From: Acidobacteriaceae bacterium
GTDB taxonomy: Bacteria; Acidobacteriota; Terriglobia; Terriglobales; Acidobacteriaceae
Reading direction: 5' to 3'
NCBI GenBank assembly: GCA_030040175.1
Contig: JASHUF010000070.1
Coordinates: 1-7,118 of the forward strand
DNA: 7,118 bases
Part shown: in pieces, positions 1-5,645 of the stretch
Layout: each line of letters starts with the position of its first letter
Numbering within the stretch: the first letter of the stretch is position 1
Made by a program: the position numbers and the translations under genes
Notes under the pieces: generated by a model
Seen by the model: the letters and a program-made list of their open reading frames with translations, nothing else
The model's database searches: none
Told to the model about the DNA's origin: nothing

Positions 1-1263
1 ATTCTCGCCATGACCGGCGATTATCCCGTCGCCGGACTCGACGGCCTGGCAAAGCCGGTCTTCGACCTCGACTCCGTCGGTCTCATTTCGCTGCTCGACA
101 AGATGAACCGCGGCGTCGGTGCCGGCGCCGGCCCGAACAACGGACGCGCGCCCGGTAAAACGCACTTCTGCATGGGCGCCGTCACCACCAACTTCAAGCT
201 GCGCGAGGGCGAAGTCGTTCCGCAGTACCTCAAGCTCAGGAAGAAGGTCGAGTGCGGCGCTCAATTCATCATCAACCAGATCGGCTTTGACTCGCGCAAG
301 GTCTCCGAGCTGCGCGCCTACATGGACGCGCACGGCCTCCACGGAACGCCACTTATCGGCAATGTGTACCTCTTAAGTTCGCCAGTCGCACAAATCTTTC
401 ACGAGGGCAAAATCCCCGGCGTGGTGGTCACGCCCGCCCTTCTGGACCTGTGCCGGCAGCGCAGTTGCTCGGCTGACGGCGGAAAGGGTTTCTTCCTCGA
501 ATTTGCCGCCCGGCAGATCGCCATCTACCGCGGCCTGGGATTCCGCGGCGTCTACCTTGGGGGCGTGCACAGCTTTCCGGCCATTGAAAAGATCCTTGCC
601 CTCGAGCGCTCCTTTGCTGCCGACGACTGGAAGCAGTTCGCGCGCGAGATTCAGTTTTCCCGGCCGGGCGAATTCTTTTTCTACGCAAGCGATCCCGCGA
701 CCGGCCTCGCCGACCCCCTGCGCGAGAGGCCGCGGCCGCAGGCTCGCTCCCGGCACGCCACCGCGCTCTACCAGATTGCGAAGGGTGCGCACGATACGAT
801 GTTTGTTCCCGGCGCGGCCATCGCCCGCTGGGGCGCCCGCGTGTGCGCGCATGCAAAGGATCCAATGCAGGGCCCGGCTCCGCTGCGCGCCTTCGAGCGC
901 CTGGCGAAGGCGGCCGTTTACGGTTGCAAGGATTGCGGCGACTGTTCCCTGCCCGAGATCGCCTTCCTCTGCCCCGAGTCGCAATGCGCCAAAAACCAGC
1001 GCAACGGCCCCTGCGGCGGCACGCGCGAAGGCCGCTGCGAAGTGGACGGCTACGGCGATTGCATCTGGCTCCGCGCCTACGAGCGTCTCAAGCACGACCA
1101 TCGCGAGCAGTCGATGCTCGATCACGCGCCTGTGGTTCAAAACCAGGGCCTGCGCGGCACCTCCGCATGGGCCAACCAGTGGCTCGGCCGGGACCATACA
1201 GCCAAACGCGAGACTGCCGCTGCGGATTTGCCGGCTCCACAACCGGAGTTGCAAAAGCAATGA
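1..1263 (+). CDS. Methylenetetrahydrofolate reductase with C-terminal Cys-rich (MTHFR_C) domain, 5' partial
   Basis: Flavin-dependent reduction of methylene-THF to methyl-THF (or the reverse) is the expected reaction. The frame is open to base 1 and the first visible residues (ILAMTGDYP) match the ALRGDLP region in the middle of the E. coli MetF barrel, so roughly 110 N-terminal residues lie outside the window and the ATG at 10 is internal. The Asp of TGD corresponds to the folate-binding Asp of MetF. Further barrel landmarks are KPVFDLDSV, LRKKVECGAQFIINQ and IGFDS. From about base 880 comes a domain like MTHFR_C/MetV, with eight cysteines spaced C-x2-C-x2-C-x8-C-x4-C-x8-C-x7-C-x7-C (codons 925-1062), able in principle to hold Fe-S clusters or zinc. 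In acetogens MetV is a separate partner of MetF; here the two are one chain. Its stop overlaps the next ATG (ATGA). Whether the electron donor is NAD(P)H or ferredoxin cannot be told. Confidence 0.88.
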   Translation: MLAMTGDYPVAGLDGLAKPVFDLDSVGLISLLDKMNRGVGAGAGPNNGRAPGKTHFCMGAVTTNFKLREGEVVPQYLKLRKKVECGAQFIINQIGFDSRKVSELRAYMDAHGLHGTPLIGNVYLLSSPVAQIFHEGKIPGVVVTPALLDLCRQRSCSADGGKGFFLEFAARQIAIYRGLGFRGVYLGGVHSFPAIEKILALERSFAADDWKQFAREIQFSRPGEFFFYASDPATGLADPLRERPRPQARSRHATALYQIAKGAHDTMFVPGAAIARWGARVCAHAKDPMQGPAPLRAFERLAKAAVYGCKDCGDCSLPEIAFLCPESQCAKNQRNGPCGGTREGRCEVDGYGDCIWLRAYERLKHDHREQSMLDHAPVVQNQGLRGTSAWANQWLGRDHTAKRETAAADLPAPQPELQKQ

Positions 1264-2198
1264 GCGGGAAGCTGCGCATCGTTGGCGAATTGATGAACAA
1301 CTCCTACGGCCGCGCGCGCAAAGCCTTCACCAGGCGCGACCCCAAAGGCTACCAAACGCTTGCGGAGTTGCAGACCCGCCTGGGCGCGGATTATCTCACG
1401 CTGAATCTCGACGGCACGCAGCACATCCAGGTGCGCCGCCAGGAGATGCTCGCCTTTCTTCCCGACGTGATTCCCGCTATCCAGGAGGCCACATGCACGC
1501 CTATTGCCTTCGACAACCCGTCGGTTGAATACCATAAGGCCGCTCTGAGTCACTATGATCGGAGCAAAAGCGGCGCGCCCATTCTCAACTCGCTTGCCGC
1601 TTCGCGCGAGCATCTCGACGAGATGATCGAACTGGTGAAGCACTACGACACGCTCGCCGTAGTCATGGCCTCGGAGACCTTCGTGCCCGGCGGCACGGCG
1701 CAGTGTCTCAATCCGCAGGACTCTTACCGCACGGCCAAGCACTTTGTGGAATTGCTCGCGACCAGGGCCGGCCGCCGCAACGACCAGATCATCATCGATC
1801 CCGGACTGGCGCCCGTGGGCGCCGACACCTACGGCCTGGTCAACATGGGTCTCGACGCCATGCGCCTGATCTCCGCCGACCCCGATCTCCAAGGCGTGCA
1901 TCTCATCGTCGGTCTCTCGAACTTCGCCTGGGGCACGCCCAAAGGCGCGCGCGAAGAGCTCGAAAAGGCATACCTCACGCTGGGCATGGAAGCGGGCCTC
2001 GATTTCGCGCTGGCCAATCCGGAGAAGAATCCGGCACCCCTACCCAAAGACCACCCCATGGCGGCTCGTTTGCGCCAGGCGCTCGAGCTCGGCCGTCCGC
2101 GCGAGGGCGAATCGAACGAGATCCCCGGCTTTCGCCAGACGGAAGCGATCATGGAAATCTGCCGGGAAGCTGAGGCCCTGAACTCCGTGGACTTTTGA
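1260..2198 (+). CDS. Methyltetrahydrofolate:corrinoid methyltransferase-like protein (pterin-binding domain, AcsE/MeTr type)
   Basis: This 312-residue protein is a single dihydropteroate-synthase-like TIM barrel. It should move a methyl group between methyl-THF and a corrinoid protein. Family landmarks are LNLDGTQ (D51), a strand ending FDNPSVEYHKAAL (about 84-96), PILNS (N110), IIIDPGLAPVGADT (D180, in place of the usual DPLVLPIG-type loop) and GLSNFAWG (N221, the Asn important for pterin protonation in MeTr and MetH). There is no corrinoid-binding or homocysteine domain, so this is not full MetH, and no 6-hydroxymethyl-pterin features argue for true DHPS. The start ATG lies in an ATGA overlap with the upstream MTHFR stop, with a weak GGAG 11 nt upstream, so translational coupling is likely. 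Length and domain fit AcsE (about 262 aa) with N- and C-terminal additions. The corrinoid partner is not in the window. Annotation as 'dihydropteroate synthase' by automatic pipelines would be misleading. Confidence 0.82.
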   Translation: MSGKLRIVGELMNNSYGRARKAFTRRDPKGYQTLAELQTRLGADYLTLNLDGTQHIQVRRQEMLAFLPDVIPAIQEATCTPIAFDNPSVEYHKAALSHYDRSKSGAPILNSLAASREHLDEMIELVKHYDTLAVVMASETFVPGGTAQCLNPQDSYRTAKHFVELLATRAGRRNDQIIIDPGLAPVGADTYGLVNMGLDAMRLISADPDLQGVHLIVGLSNFAWGTPKGAREELEKAYLTLGMEAGLDFALANPEKNPAPLPKDHPMAARLRQALELGRPREGESNEIPGFRQTEAIMEICREAEALNSVDF

Positions 2199-3527
2199 AT
2201 GCCGACCTCCGAGCCGCCGATCGCCGACACCGCAGCCGCCAACCGGGAGGAAAGTCTCCGCATTCCTCCCGCAACCCGCGAGCGCCCCATCTGGCTGCGC
2301 GTGGGCACGCTGCTCGATGGCGTAAGCACAACTCCCCTGAAGGACGCGCATATTGTCTACAGCGATCGATGCATTCTCTTCGCCGGCGCGGAGGCTCCTC
2401 CGCGCGAGCTCGTTCCCGAAGGCCGCAGCGCGCCCGATTTCGATCTCCCGGAGTTCACACTGCTCCCCGGGTTGATCGAGGCCCATGCGCATTTTTTCCT
2501 CGAAGGCGGCGAACTCGATCTCGGGAAACGCGCCGCCTATCTCGAACAGCCGCCCGAGCAGCTTCTGCGCCACGCGCTGCCGCGGCTCGAGAAACTTGCG
2601 CGCCTGGGCATCGTGGGTGTCCGCGACGCCGGAGACCGGCACGGCGTGGGTCTGGCGCTGAGCAAGCTCTACGGGAGCGCCGATCGCCCGCTCATGCCCT
2701 ACGTCGACAGTCCCGGCGCGGCCATTCACCATCGCGGCGGTTACGGCGGATTTATGGCCGGGCCCATTGAGGACTTCCCTTCACCGGCCGCCTGCGTCCA
2801 GGCGCGCGTGCAGGCCGGAGCGCACCGCATCAAGCTCATTGCTACTGGCATCATCAACTTCAAGAAGGGCGCCGCCGCCGTGGCGCCGCAGATGACCGCA
2901 GACGAGATTCGCGCGCTGGTCACCGCCGCGCAAGCGCTCGGCCGGCAGACGCTCGCGCACGCCTCGGGCGACCAAGGGATCGAGCGCGCAATTACAAGCG
3001 GCGTCGACTCCATCGAGCATGGATTTTTCGTCCGCCCCGATCAGCTCGCCCGCCTGCGCGACCGGCGCATTGCCTGGGTACCGACCTTTGCCCCCGTTCA
3101 AAAACAAATTGATCACGCCGAGCGCATGGGTTGGGATGCTGAGGTTGCCTCCCATCTCAGGCGCATTCTCGATGCTCACGCCGCATCGCTCGAGCAGGCG
3201 CAGGCGATGGGCGTGACGGTTATTGCGGGCAGCGACGCCGGATCAGTGGGCGTGGCGCACGGCCTCGATTTCTTCTACGAGATCGAGCTGATGGAGCGCG
3301 CGGGGCTCTCTCCACTCGCCGTTCTCAACTCCGCAACCGGAGCCGGCTCCGCGCGCCTGGCCTTCGGGGAAAACTTCGGCCGCGTCAAGGGCGGTTTCGC
3401 AAGCCGGTTCCTGCTCACCCGCCACTCGCCGCTCGAGACCGTGACCAATTTGCGCAAACCGAAACTCGTAGTTTTCGACGGCGCCGTACTCGAGAGTGCC
3501 GCGACTCTGGATCCGGCCGGCTTGTGA
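2199..3527 (+). CDS. Metal-dependent amidohydrolase family protein (imidazolonepropionase/prolidase-like)
   Basis: This 442-residue protein belongs to the amidohydrolase superfamily, a TIM barrel flanked by a small beta domain. All metal-site positions are visible: HxH at H96/H98 (GLIEAHAH), a candidate carboxylated lysine K212 (RIKLIATG), H254 (LAHASG), H274 (SIEHG) and the catalytic Asp D346 (GSDAG). It should therefore be an active hydrolase of a cyclic amide, amide or similar C-N bond; the substrate cannot be read from sequence. No signal peptide or membrane segment is seen, so it is probably cytoplasmic. About 30 poorly structured residues precede the first beta strand (IWLRVGTLLDG). No later ATG fits better, and the ATG directly abuts the upstream TGA with no clear Shine-Dalgarno, suggesting coupled translation with the methyltransferase. 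This arrangement suggests a substrate linked to folate or methyl metabolism, but that is inference. No convincing terminator follows it. Confidence 0.85.
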   Translation: MPTSEPPIADTAAANREESLRIPPATRERPIWLRVGTLLDGVSTTPLKDAHIVYSDRCILFAGAEAPPRELVPEGRSAPDFDLPEFTLLPGLIEAHAHFFLEGGELDLGKRAAYLEQPPEQLLRHALPRLEKLARLGIVGVRDAGDRHGVGLALSKLYGSADRPLMPYVDSPGAAIHHRGGYGGFMAGPIEDFPSPAACVQARVQAGAHRIKLIATGIINFKKGAAAVAPQMTADEIRALVTAAQALGRQTLAHASGDQGIERAITSGVDSIEHGFFVRPDQLARLRDRRIAWVPTFAPVQKQIDHAERMGWDAEVASHLRRILDAHAASLEQAQAMGVTVIAGSDAGSVGVAHGLDFFYEIELMERAGLSPLAVLNSATGAGSARLAFGENFGRVKGGFASRFLLTRHSPLETVTNLRKPKLVVFDGAVLESAATLDPAGL

Positions 3528-3580
3528 TTCTGTACCATCGGCCGCCCAGATTAGCCCACTTGCGCAAAGGACCGTCTTGA

Positions 3581-3610
3581 TTGACCACCGGGAAACGCAT
3601 TTTTTATAAT
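3581..3610 (+). promoter_or_regulatory. Sigma70-type promoter of the poly-Cys leader / cysteine operon
   Basis: A TTGACC -35 (3581-3586, 5 of 6 matches to TTGACA) and a perfect TATAAT -10 (3605-3610) are separated by 18 bp in an AT-richer stretch of otherwise GC-rich DNA. Counting the last T of the -10 as -7 puts +1 at 3617, which is the G of a GTG codon opening the poly-cysteine reading frame. The transcript would therefore be leaderless for that peptide. The promoter assignment comes from the motif alone; the start site is predicted. Confidence 0.75.
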
Positions 3611-3616
3611 GATTCT

Positions 3617-3691
3617 GTGCAGATTGCGCGCCAGTGTTGTTGTTGTTGCTCCTTGCGGGCCTGTCCTGTCGAGTTGAGCGCTGAGGCGTGA
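3617..3691 (+). CDS. Leaderless 24-codon poly-cysteine leader peptide (putative cysteine-responsive attenuator)
   Basis: This short frame runs from a GTG at the predicted transcription start to TGA at 3689-3691. It encodes a 24-residue peptide starting with Gln-Ile-Ala-Arg-Gln after the initiator, then five consecutive cysteines at residues 7-11 (codons 3635-3649: four TGT and one TGC), and a sixth cysteine at residue 16 (TGT, 3662). It has no transmembrane or structural features and is best read as a sensor of Cys-tRNA supply rather than a functional protein. In mycobacteria, leaderless short ORFs with cysteine tracts are known to attenuate downstream sulfur genes when cysteine is plentiful. 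Here the downstream operon starts 163 nt after the stop with a cysteine synthase, a very fitting target. No Shine-Dalgarno is possible if transcription starts at 3617. The alternative is a chance TGT microsatellite; the promoter alignment and context argue against that. Translation is not proven. Confidence 0.7.
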   Translation: MQIARQCCCCCSLRACPVELSAEA

Positions 3692-3854
3692 TTGCGAGTG
3701 TCGCCCTCGAACCCTCACCCAACCCGAACCAATGCAGGCTAGCTCATGTGCCGCGACCGGCGCGGTTCTTTTGCAACGAGCCTCCTCGATGGGGGACAAG
3801 GCGCACTGAAGCGGCGCAAAATTCTTCAAGAAAACGAAAGGCCGGTACTCGTCG
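3692..3854 (+). promoter_or_regulatory. 5' leader RNA of the cysteine operon, with several alternative pairings
   Basis: This 163-nt untranslated stretch lies between the poly-Cys peptide and the cysteine synthase. Visible pairings are: TCGAG (3669-3673) with CTCGA (3706-3710), enclosing GCGA-GTG-TCGC (3694-3704); the terminator-like stem at 3751-3765; CGAG-CCTC-CTCG (3777-3788); ACCGGC (3756-3761) with GCCGGT (3841-3846), which would cover the region just before the cysteine synthase start; and CGCGCC (3627-3632, inside the leader peptide) with GGCGCG (3759-3764). The last two compete with the terminator stem, as expected of an attenuator, but 6-bp GC matches occur by chance and the switching logic is not resolved. 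No convincing second gene is seen here. Confidence 0.45.
3751..3772 (+). terminator. Terminator-like hairpin upstream of the cysteine synthase (candidate attenuator)
   Basis: CCGCG (3751-3755) pairs with CGCGG (3761-3765) around a five-base ACCGG loop, followed directly by TTCTTTT (3766-3772). This looks like a short intrinsic terminator placed between the leader peptide and the first structural gene. The stem is only 5 bp, so termination would be partial at best, which suits conditional read-through. It could instead simply be leader structure. Confidence 0.4.
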
Positions 3855-4796
3855 ATGCGGACCGAATCCCGTGCAATCGAGCTTGGCTCCTCGCTGGAGG
3901 AACGGATCGGCAATACCCCGCTTATCCGGTTCGAGCGCGTGGTACGAGGGCTCGAGGGCATCACGCTGCTGGCCAAGGCCGAGTGGCACAACCCGGGAGG
4001 AAGCATAAAGGACCGCGCGGTTGCGGCCATGGTGCGCGACGCGCGGGAGCAAGGCAGGCTGGGACCCGGAAAGACGCTGCTCGATGCCACCAGCGGCAAC
4101 ACCGGAATCGCGCTGGCCATGCTGGGCGCCGCTCACGGCATTCCGGTGCTGCTGACGATGCCCTCGAATGTTTCGCCCGAGCGCAAGCACATCTTGAAGG
4201 CCTACGGAGCCCGGGTGGAGTGGACCCCGGCAGACGAAAGCTCGGACGGCGCGATTCGCCGCGCCCGCGAGCTTGCCGGCAATGACCCCGAGCGCTTCTG
4301 CTATCTGGATCAATATTCGAACCCCGCCAACTGGCGCGCGCACTATGAAACCACCGGACCGGAAATCTGGCGCCAGACCGATGGCCGGGTGACACACTTT
4401 GTGGCAGGCATGGGAACCAGCGGCACTTTCATGGGCACGGCCCGCCGGCTCAAGGAGATGAATCCGGAGGTCGTAGCCGTGAGCATGCAACCGGACTCAC
4501 CCTTTCATGGCCTTGAAGGACTCAAGCACATGGCCACATCGATCGTGCCCGTGATCTACGATCCAGGCTTCGCCGATCGTTCCATGGAAGTGGAAACCGA
4601 AGCCGCCTATGACCTGTGCAAGCAACTGGCCCGCGAGGAAGGCGTCCTGGTGGGCATCTCCGCTGCCGCAAACGTGGTGGCGAGCCTCACCATCGCCCGC
4701 GAGGAGGCGGCAGCGGGGCGCAGTGCGGTGATCGTCACCGTGCTGCCCGACTCCGCGGACAAGTATTTGAGCGACCGGTTCTGGGAGGAAGCGTGA
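3855..4796 (+). CDS. cysM: PLP-dependent cysteine synthase, CysM-like
   Basis: A fold-type II PLP enzyme of 313 residues that forms cysteine from an activated serine (O-acetyl- or O-phosphoserine) and a sulfur donor. Motifs: IGNTPLIRFE (18-27), the PLP lysine K52 in NPGGSIKDRA, substrate loop TSGNTG (79-84), phosphate-binding GMGTSGT (185-191), and S300 in PDSADKYLS, which should contact the pyridine nitrogen. In M. tuberculosis CysM an Arg near residue 220 confers O-phosphoserine use; the apparent equivalent here is K224 in GLKHM, still basic, so O-phosphoserine remains plausible. The neighbours (JAMM peptidase, ubiquitin-like carrier, MoeZ) indicate that sulfur comes from a carrier thiocarboxylate rather than free sulfide. 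The start is well bounded: an in-frame TGA at 3807 precedes it and no other start codon lies between. The ribosome site is weak (GAAAGG, 3836-3841, 13 nt upstream). Its GTGA stop overlap couples it to the next gene. CysK is the main alternative name. Confidence 0.9.
   Translation: MRTESRAIELGSSLEERIGNTPLIRFERVVRGLEGITLLAKAEWHNPGGSIKDRAVAAMVRDAREQGRLGPGKTLLDATSGNTGIALAMLGAAHGIPVLLTMPSNVSPERKHILKAYGARVEWTPADESSDGAIRRARELAGNDPERFCYLDQYSNPANWRAHYETTGPEIWRQTDGRVTHFVAGMGTSGTFMGTARRLKEMNPEVVAVSMQPDSPFHGLEGLKHMATSIVPVIYDPGFADRSMEVETEAAYDLCKQLAREEGVLVGISAAANVVASLTIAREEAAAGRSAVIVTVLPDSADKYLSDRFWEEA
4784..4795 (+). promoter_or_regulatory. Shine-Dalgarno and GTG start deciding the JAMM peptidase start
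   Basis: GGAGG at 4784-4788 sits four bases before GTG 4793-4795, inside the 3' end of the cysteine synthase gene. The GTG overlaps that gene's TGA (GTGA). No ATG occurs in this frame near the domain start, and this GTG begins just ahead of the first conserved JAMM residues, so it is the best start. Confidence 0.75.
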
Positions 4797-5257
4797 GCAC
4801 GCTGCGGATTGCCCGGACCGTCTACGACGCCCTCCGCGCGCACGGCGAGGAAACCTATCCGCACGAGTGTTGCGGCGCGCTTCTGGGGCGCAACACCGGG
4901 GACGGCTGGCGCATCGAAGCCTCGGCCAGGGCCGGCAATACGCGCACCGACTCGGCGCACAACCGCTACCAGATCGCGCCGGCGGAGTTAGTGAAGATTG
5001 AGCGCGAAGCACGAAATCGCGGATTGAGCATCGCCGGGTTTTATCACTCGCATCCCGATCATCCCGCGCAATGGTCGCCCACCGATTTCGCCGAGGCGCA
5101 TTGGCTGGGCTGCTCTTACGTCATCACTGCGGTGGAGAGGGGCAGGGCGGCCGCGACCAACTCCTTTTTGCTCGCAGGGACCACCGAGGAAGACAAGCGG
5201 TTCGAGCCCCAGGGCATCGAGGTAAGCGAAAGGGCTGAGTCGCCGGCGGCCCCGTAG
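4793..5257 (+). CDS. mec: JAMM/Mov34-family zinc metallopeptidase (Mec-like, cysteine-releasing)
   Basis: This 154-residue protein has a complete JAMM zinc site: E25 in HECCGALLG, H85 and H87 in YHSHPDHPAQWSPTD, and D98, ten residues after the second His, as the motif requires. Bacterial members of about this size act on ubiquitin-like sulfur carriers. Mec of M. tuberculosis hydrolyses the bond between the CysO glycine and newly made cysteine, and QbsD-type enzymes trim residues beyond the Gly-Gly of their carrier. Both jobs are possible here because the neighbouring carrier has a long tail after its Gly-Gly. Translation starts at a GTG overlapping the cysteine synthase stop, with a good GGAGG. 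Thirty-three bases separate it from the carrier gene. No signal peptide is seen. The family and the zinc site are clear; the substrate is inferred from the operon. Confidence 0.88.
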   Translation: MSTLRIARTVYDALRAHGEETYPHECCGALLGRNTGDGWRIEASARAGNTRTDSAHNRYQIAPAELVKIEREARNRGLSIAGFYHSHPDHPAQWSPTDFAEAHWLGCSYVITAVERGRAAATNSFLLAGTTEEDKRFEPQGIEVSERAESPAAP

Positions 5258-5290
5258 GAATCAAAATTACTGAGAGAGGATCGGAAGCGA

Positions 5291-5632
5291 ATGAACATTT
5301 TTATTCCCACGCCGTTGCGGGCCTATGCAGAGGGTAGGGACATCGTCCAGGTGAGCGCGACAACCGTGTCCGGCGCGCTCGACGAACTGACCCGCTCCTT
5401 CCCCGATCTGCGCAAGCACCTGTTCACCGGCGAGGGCAAGCTGCGGGCCTTTGTGAACGTCTATTTGAACGATGAAGACGTGCGCTATCTGCCGGAAAAA
5501 GAGTCCACGGCGGTCGCGGCCTCGGATACGCTTTCCATTATTCCTTCCATCGCCGGAGGGAGTGCGGCGCCGCGCAAGCGCGGGAAAGCTTCGCCGGGAA
5601 AAAGCGGCTTGTCCACAAAAGAGCGACACTGA
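5291..5632 (+). CDS. cysO: Ubiquitin-like sulfur carrier protein (CysO/MoaD/ThiS family) with C-terminal extension past Gly-Gly
   Basis: A 113-residue beta-grasp protein. Residues 1-90 fit a MoaD/CysO-type carrier: MNIFIPTPLRAY start, LRAFVNVYLNDEDVRYL (51-67) in the middle, and DTLSIIPSIAGG (79-90) at the expected end. In CysO the terminal Gly is adenylated and converted to a thiocarboxylate that donates sulfur to CysM. Here the chain continues for 23 residues rich in Arg/Lys/Ser/Gly with only one acidic residue, so the Gly-Gly at 89-90 is internal. No nearby reading-frame shift would put a stop right after the Gly-Gly, so the tail appears genuine. If the protein is a sulfur carrier it must be trimmed, most simply by the adjacent JAMM enzyme. 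Candidate ribosome sites are GAGAGGA (5274-5280) and GGAAG (5283-5287). The neighbours favour CysO over MoaD or ThiS. Confidence 0.85.
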   Translation: MNIFIPTPLRAYAEGRDIVQVSATTVSGALDELTRSFPDLRKHLFTGEGKLRAFVNVYLNDEDVRYLPEKESTAVAASDTLSIIPSIAGGSAAPRKRGKASPGKSGLSTKERH

Positions 5633-5645
5633 GGAGAGTGACACC

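Noticed and set aside
10..1263. ATG at 10 as the true start of the MTHFR gene
   Set aside because: The residues before and after it align to the middle of the MetF barrel, and the frame is open to base 1, so the gene is cut by the window edge.
2244..2271. Perfect 9-bp inverted repeat (CGGGAGGAA/TTCCTCCCG) with a 10-base loop near the amidohydrolase start
   Set aside because: It lies within coding sequence, has no U-tract, and an inverted repeat of this size is expected about once by chance in a window this long.
3513..3544. CGGCCG inverted repeat across the amidohydrolase stop as a terminator
   Set aside because: The 6-bp stem is self-complementary, the loop is 19 bases and no T-tract follows, so there is no real support for termination.
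3635..3649. TGT trinucleotide microsatellite with no function
   Set aside because: Possible, but the tract is short, in frame with a start placed exactly at the predicted +1, has another Cys codon downstream, and precedes a cysteine synthase.
3609..3677. Alternative 22-codon frame from ATG at 3609, reading the repeat as Val rather than Cys
   Set aside because: Its ATG overlaps the -10 TATAAT and lies upstream of the predicted transcription start, so it would not be on the transcript. The Cys frame fits the context better.
3746..4285. Open frame across the leader region into cysM, 179 codons on the plus strand
   Set aside because: It overlaps cysM out of frame and its translation is Arg/Gly/Ala-rich without any recognisable motif; typical shadow of a GC-rich gene.
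5472..5645. Upstream extension of the moeZ frame into the carrier gene
   Set aside because: The extension overlaps cysO out of frame and has low-complexity Arg-rich translation. The ATG at 5646 has a good Shine-Dalgarno and begins at the usual family position.
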